Position numbers and translations under genes: made by a program
Origin: Calvatia gigantea
Lineage: Eukaryota > Basidiomycota > Agaricomycetes > Agaricales > Lycoperdaceae
Assembly (NCBI GenBank): GCA_025093985.1
Contig: JACAAK010000006.1
Coordinates: 2,542,001-2,606,000, forward strand
Length of the DNA stretch: 64,000 nucleotides
Reading direction: 5' to 3'
Notes under the pieces: generated by a model
The model's database searches: none
Told to the model about the DNA's origin: nothing
Seen by the model: the letters and a program-made list of their open reading frames with translations, nothing else
In this document: one piece after another, positions 9,548 to 21,735 of the stretch
Position numbering within the stretch: position 1 is the first letter of the stretch
Layout of the letters: each line of letters begins with the position of its first letter

Positions 9548-10785
9548 ACGCCGTGCACAATCGCACAAAAATATACACAATACTAGAGCCCACTCCATCC
9601 ATGTCCTCCTTAATGAACTCCTGTACCGCATCTTCCCATACTACTTAGGCCTTCAAGGAGTTGACTCGACCCCCGACAACACAAAAATCTTTTACAAAGC
9701 CTTCTTCACCCTCTGTTCTATCAATCACCGTATGCGGATGCTCACCATAATTCACCACGGCTCTGGACCTACTTTCAAATCTCTGCCCACCTTGATTACC
9801 CTTTTATTGAGCTTTGTATCCAGAGATTTGACACCACGGCACCCATCTATCTCGATTATTTCGGCCCCAATGGAGTCAGTATTGACCGTCGCGCACCTAA
9901 GACCATCAACCTTCTGCGCCCCCACCTCCATCGATGGAAGTTTTTCCAGGCATTTTCCAAGAATCAAGTGCCAGTGCATTTGTAAACCTTCCTCTGGAGA
10001 ACGCCACCTCATTGGAGAGAATCGAGATCTCTTCGCCTTGTGTCCAGAAACTCAACTATGCGATACTTGCCAAAATTGCAAAGCTCCCAGCACTGTGTCA
10101 TCTGACATGGATCGAATACCACTTTGCCGACAATGAACACATCGACCCGTCCTTCAGACCCACCACGTCCGATTTTCCGTGGAGGCACCTCCGCTGGCTT
10201 GACCTCACCATCGCGCCCGTCGCCTGATATGGCTCTCCAAATGCTCTCTTCTTTGACGTCGGCAGAACAAGTCAGTCTAAAACTTTGCCGACTACCACTC
10301 ACCCGTCTCGAGTCAGCACCTGCCACGCTTATCCGCCTCCAAAAACTCAGACAATTGGACTCCTTTCCGATCTTGGGATATATGAGATTGTCCAAATACC
10401 TCGATTTGCCCGGGATCAAAGACATTCATATCGTCGGAACGGAAAAATATACTGGTGACGTAACAATTTCTCCTTTTTTAGGATACAAGGATTTCATTTT
10501 GCGTGCATTAGCGAGTTTAGAGAAAGGCCATTTTGATGCTTTTGGTTATTACGGAGGTGATATTGTGAAGTTACGCAGGCACCCAGAACTCCTTCGTGTC
10601 CCAAGCTTACGTTTGGCATCTCCGGTGCGCTCGAAACATTAGAAGGAACTTTGAAGTTGACAGTGAACAAGAGGCTGGACCTGAAGCGTTATTTGAGGGT
10701 CGAACACGCTTGGTGGCGTGGCGGGGATCTGCATTATATTGGTCGGTCAGACAAGGAAATATTATCGCCAGCCTCTTCTTTTTGA
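9543..10785 (+). pseudogene. F-box protein pseudogene, tandem copy of 7764-9002
   Basis: Matches the upstream F-box protein throughout but in several frames: the F-box part (SIHVLLNELLYRIF, then CSINHRMRML) from 9543, then a shift, the middle (NLPLENATSLERIEI, FPWRHLRWLDL) at 9934-10227, another shift, the later part (MLSSLTSAEQ, DLPGIKDIHI, GHFDAFGYYGGD) at 10210-10640, and the end (DLKRYLRVEHAW) in a third frame near 10675. At least three frame changes, so no full-length product. Similarity continues past the stop codons of both copies, which shows a segmental duplication. Confidence 0.85.
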
Positions 10786-11733
10786 TATTACGTACAGTTA
10801 AATTTCGCGCGCGAGATAGGGGCGATGTAGATACCAAGTTCTTCCACTGGAAGTGATGCCTTGGTTTCCAGTCCTGCCTGGTGTTTCGATCTGACAACAA
10901 GGTGTTATTAAATATCGTCGATCTAGCAAAATTCGGGCTTGCCTGTGCCTCAGGGGTCTTCTGCTTTTGTAGTATCGTCACCAACAATTGGATACGACTG
11001 ACAAGGTCTTTTGAACCTTTGGGCGTCTGTGAGTTTAACGAGGCAGAACTTGTCTGTTAGTCCCACTGTGGGGGCTGGAAACTGGCTCTCCGTAAAATGA
11101 ACACTTGAACATCCATCCACCACTATTGCTCAGAATAGGAACCATGTGTTAATGAGCTCCGTCAATCCTCCTTGTTCACACTTGCTTAAAAGCCACTGCT
11201 ACCTTTCCGAATCTCCACCTTGTCTCATCTCGGTGTTGGTAACTCTCTACAATGGTGCACGGACTGGGTTTTTATAAATAACGCACAGATTGGAGCAGGA
11301 GAGATTTAATTGTCAGCTGGAGGACTCCCCTCCCTCTCGTTTAGACCATCTCTCTCGAACCTTACTCTGAAAAAAGAACCCACCCCTCCTCAAGAGTCCC
11401 GCTCCTTGGCAGTCCAAGTTGGCCCTACTCGATCCGGTCTTGTCTCTGATCCGCTGGTCTGGTCTCGTGACCATGTCGGGTTGTCCTTGAGCTTGGACCT
11501 TCGTTGAACGTTGAACGTCAACGTTGAACGTTGATCTCTCACGTTGTTGCTGTTCGAAGTGGTTGACGGGCGTGACCACGCTTGCCTGCTCAATTCTGCA
11601 ATAACGCGTTATTCTCCTTTACACCACATTATCTCCAACTAAATTGAAATATTCATTTCTCAGGGGTATTTATTGACTCCGAACTGACTCTGAATTTGAG
11701 TCGACAACGCATACACCGGTTACACCTCCACCA
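10786..11733. other. Intergenic before DUF4246 copy A
   Basis: The first 120 bases still resemble the 3' flank of the F-box gene (shared GATAGG.GCGATGTAGATACCA near 10815). After that no gene is seen. A TTTATAAATAA word lies at about 11271 and a TTGAACG run at 11501-11536. Confidence 0.5.
11501..11536 (+). repeat. TTGAACG tandem repeat upstream of DUF4246 copy A
   Basis: The best preserved run: TTGAACG TTGAACG, a short inverted turn (TCAACG), then TTGAACGTTGA. It lies about 200 bases before the start codon of copy A. Confidence 0.7.
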
Positions 11734-13830
11734 ATGACCCAAAAACCATCTCCGCTTCCTTTACCGGGCTATGGACTGCCAATACACTGGACACCTGCAC
11801 CATGTAGTAAAACCGAGATGGAGGCACGGATGGAGAACGGCGAGTCTAGAGAATCGATGTTCCGTGGCCCCCCGTTGTTTACGTCCGCATGGCATCTCTG
11901 CGCACAAGCACCAGATGACGACGTCAGGTAAGACTTAGGCTCGTTGTCACAAATGCAATTGGTTTTGGTTTGATGCGTAGCACAGAATGCCGCTGGTGAC
12001 TATTTTGGAGAGGAATATGCTTGACTTCATGAACTCCTGGACTGATGCGGTAGCCTGGGAACAACGGGTACGTGTACTATTCGATGAAAATACGAAATAA
12101 AGGCACGTTGCTAAGACCTTGGTATCATAGATTATGGATCCAAAAATTGCGGAGCATTGGCATGCAAAGCAAAGAGGAGAACGGGGGGAATGGGACTGGT
12201 TTTTTTCAAAAGAGACCCTTGAATACATTATCCAGGAGCTCCGATACAAGGCAAGAATCTTCAAGGAGACAGGTCTCATTTCTCTGTCTCAGGGAGATGT
12301 TGTCAAATCCGATGTCGTGATACCCAAAGAGCTCAAGGAGCGTCTGAAGGTCGCTGTAACGACACTGGAGAATGATCCACTTGTTGAGGGTAGATGTGGG
12401 AGAGTGGGTAGAGCTGGAAGAACGCATGACTCGGAGCTTAAAGGTGTTGTGGACATTGTGGATCCCACATACCATGCGGTTCTGTATGGGAAGACACGGG
12501 TAATTGAGGATGGTGTGTTGGACAGGGTATCTTGCCTCCGTAAAATAGGAGCGGGATCCGTTATTCCAATGCCCGAGGATGACGAGTCTTTGAGCACCCT
12601 CTCAGGAAAAACGGGCCCGAACACATACGAATATCGTGGCTTCTTTGATGACGGTCAATTGTTGCCTTGTGATGTGGACATATCTGGTGACATTCCTAGG
12701 TGAGCATTAAACATCAAACCTTGATATTGGGCCAGCATCATTGAAGCAAAAACGTTGGCCCCTCAGAATCCTCACATATATAAATAACGTACACCCAGCC
12801 AAACACGCTCCACTCTACTCTATACTTGAGGAGATCCTGGCGAGGGTAATCCCTGCATGGAACATGACACTGGCACCTCTGCGGGCTTTCGACTTCAACA
12901 TTCGAGTGAAGTGTGATGGTCCGGATTACGGCGGGCTTGAGGAATGGGTGAAAGAGAATGGGCCAGAAAGGGACGGCTTTGAAAACGAGGACGAATTTAA
13001 CCGGGCGCTGTTGTCACTACGCATGGGCAAGCAAAAGGAGTTTTATCGTCCCCCTCAAGTCTCTGAAGGATTCAGAGAACCTATCCCGCCGTCCCCTACT
13101 ATGGACCTGAAGACAGAGTATAAGAACCGGGGTTTGCAGATTGTTGTGCGCATGAGGAGCTTCTATCTCACACCCGACTGGTCGCCACTATCACTAGGTT
13201 GCATGGAGTGTCACCTGGAGGGTATACCGGTATGTCGTTCAGATAACTTTGGAGCCTTCAGTCTCATTATTTGTGCGTTAGAACGATCATATTTGTGCAG
13301 TTGCGAATTACTACTACGATGTCGAAAATGTGGAGACCGGGGAGCAGGCGGACTTTTACCAACCGGAGAAGGTTAACCCCGCGTTTATGAAAACTAACGT
13401 ACCGCCTCACTATTCGTGGTTTTTCAATACCTTTGGGTTAAAAGGCTGGGGAAGGAGTACCAAGCGCATCGGGACCTTGGGTACACCCGAGGGGCGATTA
13501 ATCACCTTCCCAAACCTCTTGTTCCAGGCGCAGCAACCACTTAATCTGATTGATGACACAAAAAATGGTCACTGCAAGATTCTGACCTTGCTTCTTGTTG
13601 ACCCAAACATACGGTTGATTTCGAGTGGCATTGTGCCGTGTCAGCAATATGATTGGTGGGTCCAAGAGGTTATAGCGGATGAAGGAGGCCTCGGGAGATT
13701 ACCTCTTGAACTCAGGTTGGAAATCACGAAGTACATCCCGAGGTTTTGGGGAGAGAGATCTTGCTCTGAGTGGCGGGTCGAGAAACGAGAAGAGGGTATC
13801 TTGTTTAAAAAGCGGGATGTTCAGGATTAA
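11734..13830 (+). CDS. DUF4246 family protein, copy A (intact)
   Basis: Five exons with canonical GT-AG introns read in phase: 11734-11927, 11986-12067, 12131-12699, 12767-13229 and 13282-13830, for 618 residues, the usual size of the family. Order of conserved blocks: PLPGYGLPIHWTP at the N-terminus; ELRYKARIFKETG and GDVVKSDVVIP; VDIVDPTYHAVLYG; LLPCDVDISGDIP; ILTYINNVHP; LQIVVRM; CHLEGIPNDHICAVANYYYD across the fourth intron; GRLITFPNLLFQAQ; GHCKILTLLLVDPNIRLIS and VPCQQYDWW. The family has no assigned biochemical role that I know. The H-x-E, the later His and the Arg in the last blocks resemble an Fe(II)/2-oxoglutarate oxygenase core (inference). It is the only copy here without a frameshift. 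Confidence 0.9.
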
Positions 13831-14559
13831 GAGGCGGGTGGTTTGATAAATGGGGATGATAACCGTCATTCGGTGGGATCGTAGTATGCGCATTCTAAGC
13901 ACAATATAAGCTTTCACTATATTAATATTGGTGTAACTACGTCAATTAGCTTCACGAAGGCGTGCATTCGGATGTGACGAGTAACCCGGACCTCGGGGAG
14001 GGACACATACTGCAGTTGCGCGTGTTCACTGCGTTTGAGGGGGGCGTGGCGTTGGATGTACTTGTGGAAAGAGGGCGAGGTCCCCACAAGCTTCATCTCC
14101 GACCATCACCAACACACCTCCGAGGCTATCTGCTTCTGGTACATGCGTCGGTGTACTCTGGCTGTTCACGACAAGACACTGCTTGAACCCCTTGGACGGA
14201 ATCCCTGTGCGTGCCAACGTTGGTCGCATCATGCATGGTATGGCCACCGTGGTTAGACACGACCCACGCCGCCGACCCTCTCGGCGATGAGATTCGGCGT
14301 AATGGCGGTGAAGAATCCGATTGATGGGCTTATCTATGAATTCTGCTTGTCTGCGGTGGAATTAAGACCTCCTCAACTAACCTAGCGGTTTCTGTGCAAG
14401 GGACTTGACTAATGCCAATACGAGAAGGTCAGCGCTTTGGTGCAGGGCCGGTACCAAGATGCCGTTCGGCCCGGCGAGAATGGAAATCACAGTCAAAGGA
14501 AATTGCGTAATATCCTGCCGTATGTTTTCTCCTTGCTCATTTTCTGCTCGACTTGCAAT
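13831..14559. other. Intergenic, no gene recognised
   Basis: GC-richer stretch around 13970-14260 with short open frames on both strands that share no known motif. It could hold a fossil exon, but nothing can be named. Confidence 0.35.
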
Positions 14560-15750
14560 ATGTCTAAATCTCTTCCTCCGCCATCACGCAGTAGTGCTGG
14601 AGTCTATGCAGTAAAGTCTACCTCGCGCGCAAACGGTCTTTCAGGCATGTGTTGGAACAAGTCTCATAGAACCGTTCTGACATTCCATCCATTTTCCTCA
14701 GCCCGTGTCCCAGCACCTTCGCCCAAACTACCTCAAGAGCCCGCGCCCTCAAAGGGCCTGGATAAATATAACTTAAAAATCGAAATTCCCTCTTCATCTC
14801 AATTCCGCGACGGCCATGATGGTGGCCAAACTTCATCAACATCTCCAACTCCACTCCCGGGACCTGAGAGCGCTCCTCTCCATCCATTCGCACATACCAC
14901 TGCCAAGCTTGAGATCCTTCCTCCCTCATCTGCTGGTGTGAGTGGCATTGATGTTGAAGAGGAAGCACGTCTGTACGATGAATTACGGCGCACTGCCAAG
15001 TCCGAGTTGCCTCCAGTGAGCGCTCAAAGATTGCACTTCAGGGCACAGACATTAATACTAGCTCCTAGCTACCACAGTCCTCATCGAAATCTAAGAATCG
15101 ACGGCGAAGATCCTCTCCACCACCTTCTATCCTCTCAAATGACATATTCCTGGCGGACAACACTGGTATGTCCTCCCCAGCTTCGTTCGCCCAGGACGTC
15201 TGTATCACTGGCTGGACTAGCGTTGGTGATGCACCACCCTCGACCGCCGGTGTAAAGAAGAGTCTGAAGGCTGCTGCTCATGGCAGCGGTAGCGCCTACA
15301 TCGGTGAGTTATTCTCGCATTACCAAAGCCATCCGCACTCGACCCTGATTACCCGGATCTTCTAGTTTACGACTGCATGATAACGACTAAAGAGGCGGGT
15401 CTCTCTTCTTGCCCGTGTTCCACTTCACTTATCTCGTCAGTATCTAGGGAACAACGATACATATCCTCAGACGTTATACGGCCTTCGCTGAGCTGGATGC
15501 TGCCCTCCGGCGAACTCTTCCTGTGTGCACAAATATGTCCAACCTCGGTCTCCCCCGCTTACCCACTCCGGCTCTCTAGGTTCACCTTTTGCGGTCCATC
15601 CCACCTCTTCCTCCTAAGAACCCGCTTGCGCGCTTCAGGTCTGCGTTTCTCGACCGTCGTCGTCGGCTCTTGCAATACTGGCTTGCCAATATCCTCTTGC
15701 ACCCGGAGATAGGGGGAAACGAGGTCGTGAAAAAATGGGTTATTGGATGA
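14560..15750 (+). CDS. PX-domain protein, YPT35-like
   Basis: A probable phosphoinositide-binding endosomal protein. An N-terminal Ser/Pro-rich region (exon 14560-15015) is followed by the exon 15078-15303 with DVCITGWTSVGDAPPS and by the PX domain: VYDCMITTKE (from 15366), TTIHILRRYTAFAELDAALRRTLP (15440s to 15520), then after a further intron HLLRSIPPLPPKNPLARF and FLDRRRRLLQYWLANILLHP, ending at TGA 15748-15750. RRY.F, the PPLPPK loop and the R-R-R-L-L-Q-Y helix are PX hallmarks; yeast Ypt35 has the same C-terminal end shortly after the domain. One junction (near 15396-15435) does not splice in phase with simple GT-AG sites, so that exon border is uncertain or carries an indel. Confidence 0.75.
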
Positions 15751-16740
15751 ACCATAGTCCGATCCTTTCAAATGGGTCTTGGTATTTCCCGGAATGTCCG
15801 CTACATTGATGGACATGGTTGCGCGGTGTCTGTCGAGGCTGTCCAATAATGCCGAATGACGTTTTCTCAGCGGGAACTAGATGGCACTCCGAGAGTGATA
15901 GCGGAGTTAAGGGCATTGTGGCGTTTTGTGAGAATTTCGTGTGCTTGCTCCATAAACGCGAACAGTCTGCCCATGATACGATATGTTGTGTTTCGTCGTG
16001 ATACAATTCATTCCCACCTGGATCTTACCCTTCATAACCACCCGCGATCAGGTTCTAAATGATTCGATGTGAGCTGCGATATTTTGAAAAAGCCCCACAC
16101 ACCGTGCCTCAATGGTTGATTGAAGCAACGAGGAAGTCTTTGATATAGATGGCGTCGGACTAAACAGCTAGAAGGTAACCGCTCACACACATCGGTGATA
16201 TTCTTTCAACTAATCTTGTTCGTGACAGCGCAAATCAGCGAGTCCCGTTGCAATCATGTATCACCTACCAACTCATCATTGCGAATCTTTGTTAACCCTT
16301 TTGGTGTTAAAATGATCACATGGTCCATTCACTACACACACTCGTCCTTGTCGAGTTCCTGGAACTTTGTATGACGAGTCTCCCCAGGATGTTAACATCA
16401 GGGCTAACAACATCCTGTCGTACGTCGAAGATATCAATCAGTCGATCAAAAGCCTTTATCCACTTCGGTTGGATATTCCTGTGCTGCGCGCCACGCTGCT
16501 TCCTTGTCGTTATAAAGTCACATGTGAGAGCGCAAGAGATAGTAGAGCCTCCCCGGTGGACGGCTGTTAGGATAAAATGACCATTGCCGCTCCCTCTGAG
16601 TATGTGATCCCTCCCGCTGTGACACACTCACTCGGTTCACTCACGCGAAATCCTTAGGTTTGTTCAGTTTTGTGTCGAATACTCTACTATTGGTGCGCAT
16701 TTTGAGAGTATCGGATGCAACTTGAGGTGGAGAATTTACT
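15751..16740. other. Intergenic, no gene recognised
   Basis: 3' flank of the PX gene and 5' side of the DUF6533 gene. Short frames near 16320-16640 could include the first exon of the downstream membrane protein, but I could not place its start codon. Confidence 0.35.
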
Positions 16741-18219
16741 TCCTCCCGCATAGCTTTGTTATATTACGATTACTGCCTAACTTTCACCTCTGAGGTCAAG
16801 TTCATATGGAATCAGCGGTTCCGGCTGTCAACATTGCTCTATATCCTGTGCCGATATGCGCTATTCTCGAACGTGATGTACACTTTGACACTGGCTAACG
16901 TCGTTCAAGGAAGGGTGCGTCCTCTAGCTTTACATTTTGGCGTTTCGAGCCCTAACTGTGTTCGTTTAGTATGTCGGCTCCCGTAATCGAGAATCATGAA
17001 ATAATTGGTTGGTATTGATTGTTGTTGCATCCAGCTGTGATCTTGGGTATAGAATAAGTGCGGGAATCAGCATTTTGGGGCGATTGGCGGTCCTCAGTGA
17101 GTGCCCTTCGACTTCTAGCAAGCTCTGTGTCTCAAAGACGGTAGCCGTGTGGGGATTAAGGACGTATGCCATCTGGAGTAGCAACCGCACCGTTGGTGGA
17201 TGGCTTCTTACTATTGGTTTAGGGTGCGTTGTGACAAATATTGTGAGTACCCGCAGCACAACTATCACGGGGGAAATTTAATCCGAGGTGATATAGATCA
17301 GCGTCCTAAATGCCCAATGTGATTGGCAGGACCACTATTCCGACGTGAGCGTTGATGCCCACTTTAAATAGGTTTCATAGTCACTTATGGACACCACCCG
17401 ACGGAATAGAAGTGTGTATGTTCTTTGTTAAGGGGTAGAAGGGACTGAGCTTGCTTGATTATTCTAGCGGGTTTGCTATTTGGAATCTTGTTGGGAATCT
17501 TTGAGTTCTCAGCAACAATCTTGACGATTATTAGGAGCATACAAGCCCTCAGGATTATTGGAGGATGGAGATCACAAAGCAAGGGATTGTATGCACTGAT
17601 GCTCAAACAAGGTAGATGTGTTGCCTTGCAGTTATCCAGCGGTACTGACCCTCTATAGGTGTTCTCTATCTCGTGTAAGTAATTCCCACTTAAGAACTAT
17701 TCCCACTGGCGGGGCCACTTATAGGACAACTGTAGTGTTGTATGCATATTCACCGCAATTCCGTATGCTGTTAACATGATACTGGTGAGACTTTATGATG
17801 GAAAGATCAATCAATGATCTGTGTGATTAACATTTGCATTTAGCATACCCCTGTGCGCCTATACTCATCCGTTCTGATGTTGAAGAGCTAGTCTCAATGC
17901 TGATGGATTTACAGGCAATACAACGCCTTCTAAACTGCCTACCCAATGCCGTATGTCCCGCATCTACTCTCTGACTCTTACCGTGCTGAACGAGATCTAC
18001 AGGATAACTGGCCTCGTGACGGCCCGCTTCTTGCTCTATCTACGAAAATGGGACGAACGTCGGTGCATCGAGCGAAACAAAGAAGAGACGCACGCAGTGG
18101 ATGGCCCAATTCGTTTTCGGCAGAGCGGGAGTATCATACTCTCGAGTTTTGTGGAGGAACTTGGGGAAGATCCTGTGGCAAGCGCTCGGAGGGATAGAGA
18201 AGCTCAATGTGCAGCTTGA
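16741..18219 (+). CDS. DUF6533-type integral membrane protein (start not placed)
   Basis: A multi-exon membrane protein of the basidiomycete DUF6533 type. The diagnostic block LLYYDYCLTFTSEVKFIWNQ with RLSTLLYILCRYALF lies at about 16756-16916. Later exons give CDLGYRISAGISILGRLAVL (17036-17098), AVWGLRTYAIWSSNRTVGGW with a transmembrane stretch (17145-17250), a second strong one (AGLLFGILLGIFEFSATIL, about 17461-17520), and ITGLVTARFLLYLRKWDERR with a charged tail to the stop at 18217-18219. About seven membrane spans are typical of the family. The function is unknown. The first exon is not identified and some intron borders are guesses, so it could be partly decayed. Its 3' end and the spacer behind it recur in inverse orientation at 29702-30263. 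Confidence 0.65.
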
Positions 18220-18299
18220 GCAGCTGGAGCTTTTTCACGTAGTCAAAAGAAAGTTGTCAACTGTAATTTGTAACTAATAATCATTCCCATTTCTCCGAA

Positions 18300-18451
18300 G
18301 CCGGTCCACTGACTTGAAAGGTCCACGTGGCCTCAAACCGACCTCACTTGCGGGCGGAACGTGTTGGAAACTTCCTGAAGCCAGGGCCGGGAGTGAGCTG
18401 TGGCACGATAAAAACATATCAACCATCCATCTATCTCTCCCTGCCTTTAAC
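18300..18451 (+). promoter_or_regulatory. Conserved upstream block of DUF4246 copy B, with a CACGTG box
   Basis: This block is recognisably shared with the region upstream of copy D (29702-29860, minus). Both contain a CCACGTGGCCTCA sequence (near 18325), GGAGTGAGCTG and a run of AT-rich and pyrimidine-rich bases before the ATG. CACGTG is the core site of many bHLH regulators in fungi; use here is inference. Part of the likeness only reflects common descent of the two copies. Confidence 0.4.
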
Positions 18452-20586
18452 ATGATCGCCAAACCATCTCCTCTCCCTTTACCAGGCTACGGCCTTCCCG
18501 TAAGCTGGACTCCCACGCCCTGCAACAAGAGTGAAATGAGGGCCCGTACCTCCGAAGGAGAAGCTGCCGAACCGTTCAGCGGCCCCCGCTTGTTCACAAA
18601 CGGGTGGCACCTGTGTGCCGAGGTTCGAGATGATGATGTCAGGTGAGTTGCGAATTGGCGAATAACTATCTTTGACCTGACACCGCTTGGGGTAGGGTAC
18701 CATTACTCACCCTCATGGAAATAGATATGCTCACCTTCATGAGCGGGGTAACTGACTCGGCTGGTTGGGAGCTTGACTCTTATGTGCGTGTACTTGTGAC
18801 CCTGAATCGATAGGACTTATCACTGAGATGTTCATGTACAAAAGTTGAATGAGGAAACCCTGGCACGCTGGCTCAATCGGCAAAGGCTCGGACAGGGGCT
18901 CTGGTCGTTTTCGGAGGAGACGTTCACTTATGTTTTCCAAGAGCTCCGATACAAGGCGAAGGTTTTCAAGGAGACTGGCCTGATTACTGTGTGCCCCGGA
19001 GACGTCGTTAAATCTGACGTTGCGATACCCAAAAACCTCCTGGAGCGTTTGAAGGTCGCTGCGGCTGCCTTGGAGGTTGATGTACTCACAAGCCGCCGGA
19101 GGAAGCGCAAGGGGATAGTGAGGATTGTGGATCCGAATCGCTTTAATGTCAATCTCAAACACACAAAAGTGATTGAGGATGGTGTTCTTAACAGGGAGAC
19201 TTGTCTCCAGAGGATGAATTCAGGATCTCCGAGCCGTATCCCCTATGATCCCGACTCCTACCGGACGTTTGTAGGATCGTATTGGGCGCAATATACAGCC
19301 GATGAGATGGAACTACGCGACGAGTATCGTAAATATGGCATTACCCAATGGCTGCCTTGTGATGTAGATATATCCGGGGACGTTCCCAAGTGAGTGCTAA
19401 CCTTTGAGGTCCCCTGTAATTTTGTCTAGCTGACGGACCCGGAATCTCAGAATTCTCACTTACATCAATAACCTGCATCCGAGGGAGTACGCTCCACTCT
19501 ACACCATCCTCGAAGAAATACTGGAAAAAGTGATTCCAGCGTGGAATAGTGACGTTGACGCCTCTGCGAACCTTTCGCTTTAAAAGGCGGATCAAGTTCA
19601 CTGCGCCCGATTATGGCGATATCGAGAAATGGATGGCGGAGAATGGGCCAAAAATGGAAGATTTTAAAGATGAGGAATACCCTGAGCATGCGTTCAACAA
19701 CGCGCAGGATAAATTGTACGAATCCAAGGCACAAGACTTCCTTCGGGAGCCACAGGTTTCTGAAGGTTTCAAAGAGCCTGACCCTTCAGGCCCAGTTAGT
19801 CGACCTAAGGGCGGGACTATGGAGATAGGGGCCTGCAAGTCGTCGTCCGTATGAGGAACGTTTACCTTGCGCCTAAGGAGTCAACGCTCTCTGATTGCCC
19901 AGATTGGCACCTGGAAGGCATACCGGTATGTGTCCATTACAAGTTCGTAAAAGGCCGTCCCAGGGTCTCAGATTAACCACCTAGAACGACCACATCTGCG
20001 CAGTCGCGAACTACTACTACTGATGTTGAAAACGTGCATACGAGGGGCCGCTTGTCTTTCGTTCCGCCGCAGAAAGCAAACCCGAGTTTCGACCAGAATA
20101 AATTGTGGCACACGTTGAATTACAACTGGCTACAAGCAGTTTTTGGCGTGCAAGATGGAAAATGCTCCAATCATGAGGCAGGTAGAGTGGACGTTCCTGA
20201 AGGGCGCTTGGTCACCTTTCCGAACCTCTTATTCTCTGCGCACCGCCAGTTTGAACTCGTTGACAAGACGAAAGACGGACACTGTAAGGTGCTCACGTTA
20301 CTTCTTCGTTGATCCGAATATTCGGGTGATCTCGAGCGCCATTGTACCATGCCAGCAATACGACTGGTGGGTAAAGGAAGTGATAGCGGACGGGGGACCT
20401 CTTAGTGGATTACCTTACGACGTGAGATTAGAGATCATGAAACATATTCGGAAGTGGAGTTGGGTAGGTACCGAATACCCAAAAGCTGATCAAGAGAAAG
20501 ATATTCTATTCAAAAGGCGCAACGCCCACACAAAGTTTCCTGGTCTCTCTCGTTGGGTCAGTGATGGTGATGACGATTCGGATTGA
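18452..20586 (+). pseudogene. DUF4246 family, copy B (three single-base frameshifts)
   Basis: Same exon plan as copy A: exon 1 18452-18642 (PLPGYGLPVSWTPTPC), exon 2 18696-18783, exon 3 18845-19389 (GDVVKSDVAIP, VRIVDPNRFNV, WLPCDVDISGDVP), exon 4 19451-19925, then a last exon to 20586. Exon 4 is out of frame after about 19549 (AATAGTGACG against AATATGACG in copy D) and again at about 19810 (GGGCGGGAC against GGCGGAC); the last exon shifts near 20307 (CTTCTTCGTTG). Each is a gain of one base. The H-x-E (WHLEG) and GHCKVLTLL parts are still present in sequence. It is closest to copy D. Real pseudogene or sequence error cannot be decided here. Confidence 0.85.
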
Positions 20587-20789
20587 CTGTGACCGGATCT
20601 CTACTTTGTGTTAGCACTACGAATTGTATAGACTGATGATCTCGTAATTAATCAATATGGCGAAGAAGCGGTAGGTGGACGAGTAGGTCAATGTTTCAAC
20701 GCCCTCTGTGTGGCTATTATACAGCTCCAGGGACGGTGGAGTGTTAGGACAAAAAGCGGTAAAGAGAGCTACAAGCGTTAGACGGATCA

Positions 20790-21735
20790 TTTTCAAAGGG
20801 AGACTCTCGAATGCAGTCACTCAAGAAAACCGACACAAAACGAAGGCCTTCAAAGAACGAGTCTCCAGTCTCTGTGTAGCGAGTCTGACGTAGTGATACA
20901 CGAAAAACCAAAGAAACGGTTGAGAGTTGCTGTGGCAGCACTGGAGGCTGAGGAATTTTCGAGCGGGGCGGGAAAACGGGAGGGAATTGTGGACATTGTA
21001 GATCCCTCTCACTATATATCCTTTACAGGGGCACTCGGGCGACTGAAGACGATGTACTGAACAAGATATCTTGTCTCCGTCGAATAGGGTCAGGATCTGG
21101 TTTTCGGCAGAACCCAAATATCGCCAAGGCAGTCCAAGCGGCAGTGGCCACCCTGTGCTGTGGATATATCTGGCGAAGTTCCTAGTCGGGGGTAAGGCGT
21201 TAGCGGGACGGGAACGTCGGGCCCTCAGGGCCTCACATGTATATCAATAGGTGGATGTAAGCCTGCAGTGACGACTGCTGGGCTTCACCAGATACAATAT
21301 GTGACTTACGTTCCCTCGGAAATGAACAGACTCGAAGTCACGATTTTGGTTGTATGAGGAATACACGCGTGTAGAGAGATATACGCTCCGCTTTATACCA
21401 TAATCCGGAAGGTTATGAGAGGTTATGGTGAAGGTCTTCCCCTCATGAAGCATGAGATTGCCTCCCCGGGGTTCCGACCTCAAAACTCGTACCAAATTCG
21501 ATGGGCGAAATTACGGTGAACTTTGTGAAATAGGTGGAGGAGGACGGGCCGGAGTGGGATGGTGTCAGGACCGAGGACGAAATTACCGAGGTTTATGAGA
21601 TATTATATACGTACAGCCAAGTAAATAGAGTTTCTTCGGCTACCCAAAGTCTCTGAAGAATGCAAAAAGCTTATCCCGTCGGGCCGCTGTCGACCTGAAG
21701 GGAGATTACAAGGAAGCTCAGTGGGTGCTATTATA
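20790..21735 (+). pseudogene. DUF4246 fossil, copy B'
   Basis: Heavily decayed remnant directly after copy B in the same orientation. Recognisable pieces, in order: LRVAVAALEAEEF and GIVDIVDPSHY (about 20920-21020), VLNKISCLRRIGSGS in another frame (about 21053-21098), PCAVDISGEVP (near 21155), APLYTI (near 21390), VEEDGPEWDG (near 21531) and a trace of the PKVSEE block (near 21640). Several stops and frame changes separate them; the parts with the H-x-E and GHCKIL motifs are gone. Confidence 0.75.

Noticed and set aside
15166..15194. A 29-base GT...AG segment in the PX gene as an intron
   Set aside because: Too short for an intron and the frame reads through it (NTGMSSPASFAQDVCITGW), so it was kept as coding.
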